From Sphingomonas sp. (GTDB taxonomy: Bacteria; Pseudomonadota; Alphaproteobacteria; Sphingomonadales; Sphingomonadaceae): a DNA stretch of 64,000 bases. The DNA lies in assembly GCA_017849555.1 (NCBI GenBank), contig JAFIGU010000107.1, positions 62,001-126,000 on the forward strand, in the 5' to 3' direction. Shown piece by piece: positions 36,294-44,979 of the stretch (positions are counted from its first letter, which is position 1; every line of letters begins with the position of its first letter). A program made the translations under genes and the position numbers. The notes beneath the pieces are model-generated. The model made no database searches. It saw nothing but the letters and a program-made list of their open reading frames with translations, and was not told the DNA's origin.

Positions 36294-36973
36294 GCAAGCA
36301 GCCGGGCGTTGCGCCGCCGCGCGAGAACGGCGATCTGGTTCAACGAAAAGGTCATGCACATCGCCGCCTGCAGATATCCCTTGCGGAACAAAGCGGCGAT
36401 TTCGACGTCGGGCAGATCGTTCAGGCCGTCGCGGCTGACGGTATAGAGCCCGTCGAGATCGAGCCGCTTCCCGTCATCGAAGGTCAGCGAGATATCGAGC
36501 GGTTCGACCAACCTCAGTCGCAGCAACTCACCGATGAACGCGCGAGTCTCATGAATGCCGCTGTGCAATTGCCCGAGTATCATCTGGATCTTGCGCAGCG
36601 CTTCGGTCGGCGTGCCGCCGTCATCGAAGAGGGCGATATCCGCCCCCGCACCGAACCGAGGATGTCCCGGCTGGACGGCGATATTCTCGTCCGCGACATG
36701 AAAACCCTGCCGTTGCAATTCGAGCGGGCGGAACGTCGCGGCCTTCTCGCCGGCCTCGAACAAAGTCTCCCCCGGTTCGAAACCGAACAGCGCGGCGGCA
36801 TAGAATTCCCCGGTGGCCGGGTCTTTCGCGAGAAAGATCGGACATGCGCTTGCGGCCGCGGGAAACTCGCCGAGAACGATCATCACGAAATGCGGATGGG
36901 CGACGCCGGCATCGCTGCGAATCGCGAGATTGCGGTGCGCCTGATCGTTCAAAATCTCAAACTCGGCCGCCAT
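36290..36973 (-). CDS. SapC family protein
   Basis: This 227-residue protein has the SapC pattern: FEILNDQAHRNLAIR at the start, FVMIVLGEFPAAASACPIFLAKD, FYAAALFGFEPGETLF, then a late FDDGKRLDLDGLYTVSRDGLNDLPD. There is no signal peptide. The family is named from the Campylobacter S-layer locus, but in alphaproteobacteria it is linked to TonB receptors of unknown mechanism. It is the first gene of the leftward operon, divergent from the TonB receptor across a 294-base region that has a LacI-type operator. Confidence 0.88.
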   Translation of the reverse strand: MAAEFEILNDQAHRNLAIRSDAGVAHPHFVMIVLGEFPAAASACPIFLAKDPATGEFYAAALFGFEPGETLFEAGEKAATFRPLELQRQGFHVADENIAVQPGHPRFGAGADIALFDDGGTPTEALRKIQMILGQLHSGIHETRAFIGELLRLRLVEPLDISLTFDDGKRLDLDGLYTVSRDGLNDLPDVEIAALFRKGYLQAAMCMTFSLNQIAVLARRRNARLLA

Positions 36974-37073
36974 CCCGCTCTCCCAGCCTTTGTTGTGCGG
37001 CGGTGTTGTACGCCACCTGCACCGCCTTTGTAGGGCCTGAATAGCAGGTTCGAAAACGCTGACAAATAATTCT

Positions 37074-37087
37074 TGATAGCGCTACCT
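37074..37087. promoter_or_regulatory. LacI/XylR-type operator, SapC / TonB receptor divergent promoter
   Basis: TGATAGCGCTACCT contains a central AGCGCT palindrome and matches TGNTAGCGNTANC, shared with sites at 44936 and 52841. It lies in the 294-base gap 36974-37267, about 100 bases from the SapC start and 180 from the receptor start. The rest of the gap shows no gene; a GC-rich leader precedes the receptor. Confidence 0.65.
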
Positions 37088-37267
37088 TTTCGCGTTACCC
37101 AAAGCGCAGACCGGAACCGCAGATTCCGGAGTCGAGGGGATTTGGCGGCCTGACCGCACTGAAACTTCGTCTCCGGCAAACTCTGCATCGAGGTCGTCAG
37201 CCTCGGGGAAGGTGGTTGGCGTCGAAGCCGTCCCGACGCGAGAATGATCAGGACGGGGGAGGATGTG

Positions 37268-40180
37268 ATGAAGAAGCAATCCAATTCGCGGGTGAACGGT
37301 GCGCGCGCGACCAGGCGCTTGTTGCTGACCGCCGCACCGGGCGTCGTTGCACTGACGATCGCCGCGCCGGCAATCGCGCAGGACGCTACGACGACGCTCG
37401 CCAGCCCGTCGGAAACGCCGAACGATATCGTCGTCACGGGCCTGCGCGCGTCGCTGCAGCGCAATCTCGACATCAAGCGCGATTCGCCCGGCGTGGTCGA
37501 CGCGATCTCGGCCGAAGACATCGGCAAGTTCCCGGATTCGAACGTCGCCTCCGCGATGCAGCGCCTGCCGGGCATCTCGATCCAGCGCTCGGGTGCGCGC
37601 GGTGATGCGACCGGCGTCACCATCCGCGGGTTCGGCCAGGACTTCATCGATACTTTGTACGACGGCCGCCATATCTCGACCGCAACCGGCAATCGCGGCG
37701 TAGACTTCACCACGATCGGCTCCGATTTCGTCGGCCGTCTCAGCGTCTACAAGACGCCGGACGTCGAGCTTTCGACCAGCGCGATCGGCGGGATCATCGA
37801 CGTCTCGCTGCCCAAGCCGTTCGACCGCGACGGCTTCCACCTTGCCGCCACCGCTGCCGGCTCGCTCCAGTCGCGCGACAAGAATGCGCGCGCCACCGGC
37901 GGCCTGCTGGTATCCGACACCTTTGCGGACAATACGATCGGCGTGCTCGCCGACGTGGCCTATACCCGTCGCGACACGACGTCGAACCACGTCTTCATCC
38001 CCGGCTGGATCGGCGCGCATTTCGCGCCCTGCCAGTCCGGGCCGATCGGCACGGATTGTTCGCCGACGAACGATCCGGCGAGCGCGGCCTGGGCGACGCC
38101 TAGCAACCGCCAGTCGATCCTGACCTGGTTCCCGCAGCAGCAGGGGATCGAGCAGACGTTCAACCAGGACGAGCGCGTCGACGGGCGCATCGCGGTGCAA
38201 TGGCGGCCGACCGACAGCATGTTGCTGACGATCGACGACAATTTTACCCGCCAGACCTTGAACAGCACCGCCTATGGCTATGCCGCGTGGTTCAACGGCA
38301 GCGACTTGCGCAACGTGAAATACGACAATCACGGGACGGTCGTCGATTTCAATCAGTTCGGCACGCCGATGGACTTCAACGCCAATCGGACCCGCAACAT
38401 CTATGAAACCAATCAGATCGGCGCGAACCTGAAATGGGATATCGCCGAACATCTGAAGTTCGAGCTCGACGGCGCGATCGCGCGCAGCACGCGCAACCCC
38501 GGCCGCAACGGCTTCAACGACAGCATGGATATCGGCTACGGCGGCACCAACGGCTCGACGACGGTGCTCGGCGCCAATACCGGGCTGACGATCCTTGGTC
38601 CAAGCAGCCAGTATCTGCCGCAGATCCACGATGTCGGCCCGGCCGGCGATCTTTCCCGTTTCACCGACAAGTCGGTCATCGGCTCGCACGTCATCGTACG
38701 CGGCGCGCCCTATAATACCGATCTCGTCAAGCAGCTGCGCGCGACGATCGGCTGGTCGAAGGATAAGTTCAGCGTCAAGCTGGGCGCGCAATATCTCGAG
38801 GACAAGCTATACCAGGAATCGACCAGCACCTTCTCCAACGGCGTCTTCGCCAGCCGGGCCGGCTATGGCACGCCATCGGGGCGCCCCGGCGGATCGAGCG
38901 GCGGCATCGCGCCGCTGCCGGGCGGGGTATATCAGGGGAGCATCAGCACCGCGAACTGGATTCCCGGCTACAAGGGCGGTCTTGCGCCGTCGGTGCTCGT
39001 CTATGATCCGTATCAGGTCTATCGGCTGCTCGAGCAGACGGGCGGTTCGGTCGCTCCGTCACTCGATGCCGGCAGCGTGCTGCAGGTCCGGGAGAAGACC
39101 TATGCGATCTTCTTCAAGGCGAGCTTCGAGGACGAAATCGCGGGCATGCCGTTCCACCTGAACGTGGGCCTGCGCGACGAGGGAACGCACGTCACCACTA
39201 CCGCGCTCGGCCGGCAGCTGCTCGGCCTGTCGATCCCGGCGGGGGATCCGACGCTGATCCAGCCCGATCCGGCGCTCGGGCCGCTTCACGACGGCTATTC
39301 GGCGACACAGCCGATCGTCAGTTCCTCCAGCTATAATTATCTGCTGCCGAGCGTCGATGCGAAGCTTGAGATCATGCCCAACCTGATCTTCCGGCTCGAT
39401 GCTTCGCGGACGCTGACGCGACCATTGCTCGCCGATCTGCGCCCGACGATCAATGTCGGAACCTTGCGCCGCGGCAGTCTCGCGGCGAGCGGCGGCAACC
39501 CCAACCTCAAGCCGTATCTGTCGGACAATTTCGACGCCGCGATCGAATGGTATTATCAGCGCAACTCCTATTTCTCGGCAAACTTCTACCTGAAGCACCT
39601 GACCAACTTCATCGTCGGCGGCGTCACGACGCAGACCATCAACAATGTGATCGATCCCAGCACCGGGCAGATCGCGCGGTTCAACGTCAATTCGAAGGTC
39701 AACGGGCCGGAAGCGACGGTGAAGGGCTTCGAACTCGCATTGCAGCATGTGTTCGGCGACAGCGGCTTCGGCTTCAACGCCAATGCGACCTTGCCGTGGT
39801 CCGATCGCAATTTCGATCCTTCGGACATTTCGGGGACAGCTTTTGCGATTACCGGCCTTGCGAAATCGGCGAACTTCGTCGGCTTCTACGACAAGAACGG
39901 GTTCCAGATCCGCGGCGCGCTCAATTGGCGTGACAAATATCTGCTCCAGCTGGGCCAGAACCAGGGAGGCACGTTCGGTGCCGAGCCCGTGTACGTGAAT
40001 TCGCAGCTGCAGATCGACGCATCGGCGAGCTACGATCTCACGCGGCAATTCACCGTGTTCGGCGAAGTGACCAATATCAACAATTCCAACTACAGCACGC
40101 ACGGTCGCTACGACAATCAGTTGCTCGACGTCTGGTCTTACGGGCGCCGCTTCACCTTCGGCGTGCGTTTCCGCTATTGA
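37268..40180 (+). CDS. TonB-dependent receptor, Xanthomonas/Caulobacter carbohydrate type
   Basis: This is a 970-residue outer-membrane receptor. The ATG at 37268 follows GGGGGAGG and begins a long signal peptide (about 1-38, RRLLLTAAPGVVALTIAAPA). The plug has DIVVTGLRASLQRNLDIKRD and the signature EDIGKFPDSNVASAMQRLPG, a hallmark of this receptor class, then VTIRGFGQDF. The barrel ends FTFGVRFRY. It probably imports xylan-derived oligosaccharides, judging from the shared operator and nearby enzymes. A strong hairpin follows its stop, before the halogenase-like gene. Confidence 0.92.
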   Translation: MKKQSNSRVNGARATRRLLLTAAPGVVALTIAAPAIAQDATTTLASPSETPNDIVVTGLRASLQRNLDIKRDSPGVVDAISAEDIGKFPDSNVASAMQRLPGISIQRSGARGDATGVTIRGFGQDFIDTLYDGRHISTATGNRGVDFTTIGSDFVGRLSVYKTPDVELSTSAIGGIIDVSLPKPFDRDGFHLAATAAGSLQSRDKNARATGGLLVSDTFADNTIGVLADVAYTRRDTTSNHVFIPGWIGAHFAPCQSGPIGTDCSPTNDPASAAWATPSNRQSILTWFPQQQGIEQTFNQDERVDGRIAVQWRPTDSMLLTIDDNFTRQTLNSTAYGYAAWFNGSDLRNVKYDNHGTVVDFNQFGTPMDFNANRTRNIYETNQIGANLKWDIAEHLKFELDGAIARSTRNPGRNGFNDSMDIGYGGTNGSTTVLGANTGLTILGPSSQYLPQIHDVGPAGDLSRFTDKSVIGSHVIVRGAPYNTDLVKQLRATIGWSKDKFSVKLGAQYLEDKLYQESTSTFSNGVFASRAGYGTPSGRPGGSSGGIAPLPGGVYQGSISTANWIPGYKGGLAPSVLVYDPYQVYRLLEQTGGSVAPSLDAGSVLQVREKTYAIFFKASFEDEIAGMPFHLNVGLRDEGTHVTTTALGRQLLGLSIPAGDPTLIQPDPALGPLHDGYSATQPIVSSSSYNYLLPSVDAKLEIMPNLIFRLDASRTLTRPLLADLRPTINVGTLRRGSLAASGGNPNLKPYLSDNFDAAIEWYYQRNSYFSANFYLKHLTNFIVGGVTTQTINNVIDPSTGQIARFNVNSKVNGPEATVKGFELALQHVFGDSGFGFNANATLPWSDRNFDPSDISGTAFAITGLAKSANFVGFYDKNGFQIRGALNWRDKYLLQLGQNQGGTFGAEPVYVNSQLQIDASASYDLTRQFTVFGEVTNINNSNYSTHGRYDNQLLDVWSYGRRFTFGVRFRY

Positions 40181-40192
40181 CCTGAGTTGCCG

Positions 40193-40223
40193 GGGGCGCC
40201 TTCTCAGGCGCCCCTACCCTTTT
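40193..40223 (+). terminator. Terminator or attenuator after the TonB receptor
   Basis: A perfect 8-bp stem GGGGCGCC/GGCGCCCC (40193-40200 and 40207-40214, 6-base loop) is followed by TACCCTTTT. It lies 12 bases after the receptor stop and about 15 before the next gene. It would reduce read-through and set a high receptor-to-halogenase ratio. Confidence 0.75.
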
Positions 40224-40238
40224 CCGGGGAATGCGATC

Positions 40239-41780
40239 GTGAAGCCCATCCAGAATATCGTGATCGTCGGCGGCGGGACGGCGGGCTGGCTGACCGCCGG
40301 GGTCATCGCCGCCCGTCATCGCGGCCGGATTCCGCAGGACTTCACGGTCACGCTGGTCGAATCCCCCAACATACCGATCATCGGCGTGGGGGAGGGAACC
40401 TGGCCGACGCTGCGCTCCACGCTCAAGAAGATCGGCGTATCGGAAACCGATCTGTTCCGCGAATGCGACGCTGCGTTCAAGCAGGGCGCCCGCTTCGCCA
40501 GATGGACGACCGGCGCGCAGGATGACGGATATTATCACCCGCTTGTCCTGCCGCAGGGTTTCGAACGGCTGAACCTCGTGCCGCACTGGCTCAGCGGGAA
40601 CGGCCAGCAGAGCTTCTGCGACGCGGTTTGCCCGCAGGGCCGGCTGTGCGACGACGGTCTCGCGCCCAAGGCGATCACCACGCCCGAATATGAGGGCGCG
40701 GCGAATTATGCCTATCACCTCGACGCAGGGAAATTTGCGCCGTTCCTCACCCGTCACTGCACGGAGAAGCTCGGCGTCCGGCACGTCCGCGCCGATGTCT
40801 CCCGCGTCGCGCTGGATGAAAGCGGCGACATTCGTGCGATCGTCACCGAACAGGCCGGCGAGATCGCGGGGGATCTGTTCGTCGATTGCACCGGTTTTCG
40901 GTCACTCCTTCTCGGCGAAGCAATGAACGTCCCCTTCCGCGACTGCAGCGACATCCTGTTCTGCGACCGGGCGATGGCGGTGCAGGTGCCCTATGAGCAT
41001 GAGGACAGCCCGGTCCGCTCGCACACCGTTTCGACCGCACAAACCGCCGGCTGGATCTGGGATATCGGCCTTCCCACGCGGCGCGGGACAGGACATGTTT
41101 ATTCGAGCCGCCATATTTCGGATGACGAGGCGGAGCGCGAGTTGCGCGCCTATCTCGGTCCGGCAGCCGACGACCTTGCCGTGCGCAAGATCGTGATCCG
41201 ATCCGGTCATCGCGAACAATTCTGGGTACGAAATTGCGTCGCCGTGGGCATGTCGGCCGGTTTCCTCGAGCCGCTGGAATCATCGGCGATCGTACTCGTC
41301 GAACTGTCGGCAAAGCTGATCGCCGAACAAATGCCGCTGTGCCGCGAAATCATGGACATCGTGGCGTCCCGCTTCAATGCGACGACGCATTATCGCTGGG
41401 GCCGGATCATCGATTTCCTGAAGCTTCATTACGTCCTTACGCGGCGAACCGACAGCGCATTCTGGCGCGACAATGTATTGCCGGAGACGATCCCCGAACG
41501 GCTGAGGGAATTGCTGCTGCTGTGGAAGTACCAGTCGCCCTGGTTTCTCGACGAATTCGACCGGGTCGAGGAGGTGTTTCCAGCGGCCAGCTATCAATAT
41601 GTCCTCTACGGCATGGGTTTCCGTACCGAGGTGTCGCCCGGCATGGTGGCATATGACGCGCGTCATGCGGATCGCGCGATGCGCGAGAATGCAATGCTGA
41701 CCGAACGGTTGCGCACCACCCTGCCCCGCCACCGCGATCTGATCCGCAAGATCCATGAGCATGGCCTGCAACCGGTATGA
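40239..41780 (+). CDS. Tryptophan-halogenase-like flavoprotein
   Basis: This 513-residue FAD-dependent protein has the Rossmann motif IVGGGTAGWLTAG. Lys81 in CDAAFKQGARFARW matches the catalytic lysine of PrnA-type halogenases, and FLEPLESSAI carries the conserved Glu-Ser pair. The signature WxWxIP is altered: the sequence reads GWIWDIGLP. The start is GTG at 40239. Such proteins are common beside SapC, JmjC and TonB receptor genes in this group; whether they halogenate, or act as monooxygenases on receptor or sugar, is unknown. No separate flavin reductase is adjacent. Confidence 0.85.
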   Translation: MKPIQNIVIVGGGTAGWLTAGVIAARHRGRIPQDFTVTLVESPNIPIIGVGEGTWPTLRSTLKKIGVSETDLFRECDAAFKQGARFARWTTGAQDDGYYHPLVLPQGFERLNLVPHWLSGNGQQSFCDAVCPQGRLCDDGLAPKAITTPEYEGAANYAYHLDAGKFAPFLTRHCTEKLGVRHVRADVSRVALDESGDIRAIVTEQAGEIAGDLFVDCTGFRSLLLGEAMNVPFRDCSDILFCDRAMAVQVPYEHEDSPVRSHTVSTAQTAGWIWDIGLPTRRGTGHVYSSRHISDDEAERELRAYLGPAADDLAVRKIVIRSGHREQFWVRNCVAVGMSAGFLEPLESSAIVLVELSAKLIAEQMPLCREIMDIVASRFNATTHYRWGRIIDFLKLHYVLTRRTDSAFWRDNVLPETIPERLRELLLLWKYQSPWFLDEFDRVEEVFPAASYQYVLYGMGFRTEVSPGMVAYDARHADRAMRENAMLTERLRTTLPRHRDLIRKIHEHGLQPV

Positions 41781-41829
41781 CGGTTACCGGGCTCTAACGT
41801 GCGGAACCGCGGTCGAATTGAAGCGCGCG

Positions 41830-42471
41830 CTACAATCCCGGTGATCGCGCGGCCCAGGCCTTGGTTGCCTGGCAGCTTTCCATCGCGCGGAGATAGGCGG
41901 GGCGCGCCGTTGTACGGGCAAGATAGTCCCGCTCGACGGCCCCGGGGACGTAATTGCCGGTTCGCATGCCGAACAGAAGCGCATAACTTACCGAGATATC
42001 GGCAGCGGTGAACCGATCGCCGGCGAGATAAGGATGGTCGGTGAGGCGGCGGATGACCAACCCGAGCCGGGCCTCGAATGTCTCGAATGCCCAGCGCGTA
42101 ACCCGCGCCTCCCGCTCGGCTTCGGGTGCCAGTTCGCGACCGACGAAGACGGCGTTCATCGGCCCGGCGAGCCCGGCCTCGCCCAAATGGAGAAATTGCA
42201 GGTAGGAAGCGAACGCCGGATCGTCAGGGGCGACGGCAAGCGAGCCCGGCCCGTAGCGGGCGAGCAGATATTCAAGAATGGCGATCGATTCGACCATGAT
42301 CGTCTCGCTATCCTGCAATGCGGGAATGAAGCCAGCGGGGTTGATCGCAAGGAAGTCGGGATCATTCCCGACTGTCAGCAGATCGACCGGGCGCAGTCGA
42401 TAAACCAGCCCCAGTTCCTCGAGCAGCCAGACGACCCGGAAACCGCGACCTTCGCCATAAACGGTGAGCAT
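41830..42471 (-). CDS. Glutathione S-transferase family protein
   Basis: This 213-residue cytoplasmic protein has thioredoxin-like domain motifs LTVYGEGRGFRVVWLLEELGL, split after the first turn, with FIPALQDSETIMVESIAILEYL for glutathione contact. The helical domain has YLAGDRFTAADISVSYALL. It is similar in type to the GST at 151-762 but clearly diverged. It stands alone between the halogenase-like and GH95 genes. The link to glycan use is unclear; some GSTs handle lignin aryl-ethers, which accompany xylan in plant walls. Confidence 0.88.
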   Translation of the reverse strand: MLTVYGEGRGFRVVWLLEELGLVYRLRPVDLLTVGNDPDFLAINPAGFIPALQDSETIMVESIAILEYLLARYGPGSLAVAPDDPAFASYLQFLHLGEAGLAGPMNAVFVGRELAPEAEREARVTRWAFETFEARLGLVIRRLTDHPYLAGDRFTAADISVSYALLFGMRTGNYVPGAVERDYLARTTARPAYLRAMESCQATKAWAARSPGL

Positions 42472-42539
42472 AGCCGAGCATCCCCGGATTGAACTCGACG
42501 CATATTATCATCCCGCGGCGCACGCCACTGGTTTATGCC

Positions 42540-44894
42540 TTAGCGAAAACTGGCCTCGGTGAGCCGGACGGGCCGGTTGGGACGCAGCCGCACCGTCGCG
42601 GTCCGCTTGCCCAACCGCACGACGCGCGGTCCGGCGAGAACGGAGACGATCGTTGCAGCATCGAGCCGGCCGTCGCGCCAGCTCACATCGACGCTGCCCG
42701 CACCGCGCACACGCAACCCGGAGATGGCGCCGCTCGGCCAGGCCGAGGGCAACGCCGGGAGGAGCAATATCTGATTGCCTTTGCTCTGCACCAGCATCTC
42801 GGCGATCGCCGCCGTGCCGCCGAAATTGCCGTCGATCTGAAATGGCGGGTGCGCGTCGAAAAGATTGGGATAGGTGCGCGCGGGCCCGAGCAGGAAGCGC
42901 AGAATCTCATATGCATGCTCTCCCTTGCGCAGCCGCGCCCACAGATTGATCCGCCACGCGGTCGCCCAACCCGTCGCCCTGTCGCCGCGCAATTCGAGCG
43001 AGCGTTGCGCCGCCGCCGCCAGCGCCGGGGTGTCGTCCGGGTCGATCTGGTGGCTGGGGTAAAGCGCATAGAGATGCGATACGTGGCGGTGGTGCGGCTC
43101 CGGCGCGTCACCGTCCCAATCCTCCTGCCATTCCTGCAATTGCCCTTGCGCCCCGATCCGATCCGGCGCGAGGCCGGCGCGCAACGCGATCAGCTCGGCG
43201 GCAAAAGCGCGATCAATGTCGAGGATCGCCGCCGCCTGCGCAACCTGATCGAACAGATCGCGCAGGATCTGCATGTCCATCGCAGGACCGGCGCAGATCG
43301 ATACGCCCTTATGATGTTCATTCTCCGGCGAGATCGAGGGATTGGTGACCAGATGCCCGCTTGCCGGATCGCGTTGCAGCGCATCGACGAAGAACAGCGC
43401 CGCGCCGCGCATCAACGGATAGACGGAGGCAAGATAATCGCGATCCCGGCCATAATCCCAGCGATCCCACAAATGGGTGCAGAGCCACGCCCCGCCGGTC
43501 GGCCACAGCCCCCACGAGGCGCCGTCGATCGGCGCGGTGGCACGCCACAGGTCGGTATTGTGATGCGCGACCCAGCCGCGCGCGCCATACATTTCCCGCG
43601 CGGTATGCGCGCCCTGCTCGGCGAGATCGCGCACGAATGTGATCAACGGCGCGGTGCATTCGGCGAGTGCGGTCGGCTCGGCTGGCCAGTAGTTCATCTC
43701 GGTGTTGATGTTTATGGTATATTTGGAGCCCCACGGCGGCCGCACGTGATCATTCCATATCCCCTGAAGATTGGCCGGCTGCGAGCCTGCGCGCGAGGAA
43801 GCGATCAGAAGATACCGGCCATAGTTGAAATAAAGCGCCGCCAGCGCAGGGTCGTCACTGTCCTCGCTGGTGCGTATGCGCTCGTCGGTCGGGCGATCGG
43901 CCGATGCGGTTCGGCCGAGGTCGAGCCGGACGCTGCGGTAGAGCCGCCGATGATCGGCAACGCCCGCCGCGAAAATGTCGGCAAAGCCGCGCGCGGCGGC
44001 GGCGGCGATCTGCGCGCGTGTGATCGCATCAGGATCGCCGCTGGTATCGTTGAAGCGGCGATAGCTGGTCGCCATCGCAATCAGGATCGTCACCGCGTCC
44101 GCACCGCGCACACCGACCCCCGCGGCACGCGCCTCGAGCGTACCGCCCTCGCGCAGCACCCGCGCCCGCGCGACAAAGCGCAGCGCGCCGGCTATTCCCT
44201 GCTCGCCGGGATTGCGCCCGGCGAGCGTCAGCATATCGCCATCCAGCTCGAGCGTGGCAGACTGGGGTGAATCGAGGCTGACATCGCAATCCACCGCACC
44301 AGGCTTGCTCGCAGTCAGCCGGACCGCGAGCACCTGATGCACCGGGCAGGCGAACACCCGTCGCTCATAACGTACCGTGCCGGCCGTGAAGCGGGTGACC
44401 GCGAGCGCCGAATCAAGATCCAGCGCGCGTTCGTAATCCGTGGCGCTGTCGGCGGAGATCGTCGGCAGGTTGATGAGAAGATCGCCCACAGGCTGGTAGG
44501 ACATTTGCTGCAGCGGTTTCGCCATCAGCTTCGCATTGGCGAGCGCCTGGGCTTCGGCGAGATGGCCCGCGACGATCAGCCGCCGCACTTCCGGCAACGC
44601 GGCGCATGCCTGGGGATTGACCGGATCATAGGGGCCGCCCGACCACAGGCTGTCTTCGTTGAGCTGGAGCCGCTCGCGGTCGATCCCGCCAAATACCATT
44701 GCGCCGATCCGGCCGTTGCCGACCGGCAATGCCTCGGTCCAGCGTTCGGCCGGCTTGCGATACCAGAGCCGGTTCGTCCCCAGATCCGCTTCCATCCGTT
44801 CGCTGGCGGCAACGGGCGGCGCCACGGCGAGGGCGGCTGCCGCTGCCGACTGCCCCAGCATGGTCCGCCGCGTGACGATATGGCTCTGGCGCAA
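42540..44894 (-). CDS. GH95 family glycosidase, Tat-exported
   Basis: This 784-residue enzyme has a twin-arginine signal (VTRRTMLGQSAAAAALAVAP). The N-terminal beta domain contains EALPVGNGRIGAMVFGGIDRERLQLNEDSLWSGG, split over two motifs. The (alpha/alpha)6 domain has INTEMNYWPAEPTALAECTAP and WGLWPTGGAWLCTHLWDRW. The late HRHVSHLYALYPSHQI and FQIDGNFGGTAAIAEML are typical of GH95. Known activities are alpha-1,2-L-fucosidase and alpha-L-galactosidase. It is divergent from the GH43-xylulokinase-xylose isomerase operon across a shared LacI-type operator, suggesting a role on decorated xylan or xyloglucan side chains. Confidence 0.92.
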   Translation of the reverse strand: MRQSHIVTRRTMLGQSAAAAALAVAPPVAASERMEADLGTNRLWYRKPAERWTEALPVGNGRIGAMVFGGIDRERLQLNEDSLWSGGPYDPVNPQACAALPEVRRLIVAGHLAEAQALANAKLMAKPLQQMSYQPVGDLLINLPTISADSATDYERALDLDSALAVTRFTAGTVRYERRVFACPVHQVLAVRLTASKPGAVDCDVSLDSPQSATLELDGDMLTLAGRNPGEQGIAGALRFVARARVLREGGTLEARAAGVGVRGADAVTILIAMATSYRRFNDTSGDPDAITRAQIAAAAARGFADIFAAGVADHRRLYRSVRLDLGRTASADRPTDERIRTSEDSDDPALAALYFNYGRYLLIASSRAGSQPANLQGIWNDHVRPPWGSKYTININTEMNYWPAEPTALAECTAPLITFVRDLAEQGAHTAREMYGARGWVAHHNTDLWRATAPIDGASWGLWPTGGAWLCTHLWDRWDYGRDRDYLASVYPLMRGAALFFVDALQRDPASGHLVTNPSISPENEHHKGVSICAGPAMDMQILRDLFDQVAQAAAILDIDRAFAAELIALRAGLAPDRIGAQGQLQEWQEDWDGDAPEPHHRHVSHLYALYPSHQIDPDDTPALAAAAQRSLELRGDRATGWATAWRINLWARLRKGEHAYEILRFLLGPARTYPNLFDAHPPFQIDGNFGGTAAIAEMLVQSKGNQILLLPALPSAWPSGAISGLRVRGAGSVDVSWRDGRLDAATIVSVLAGPRVVRLGKRTATVRLRPNRPVRLTEASFR

Positions 44895-44935
44895 TTTCCC
44901 CTCCCGATCGACAGCAAAGGCTTGTCGTCAACGAA

Positions 44936-44949
44936 TGGTAGCGTTAACA
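44936..44949. promoter_or_regulatory. LacI/XylR-type operator, GH95 / GH43-xylBA divergent promoter
   Basis: TGGTAGCGTTAACA matches the near-palindrome TGNTAGCGNTANC also found at 37074 and 52841. The gap between the two starts is only 85 bases, so one bound repressor could silence both directions. Confidence 0.7.
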
Positions 44950-44979
44950 CAAACGCATAAGCAAGCGGGAGAGGGTTTT

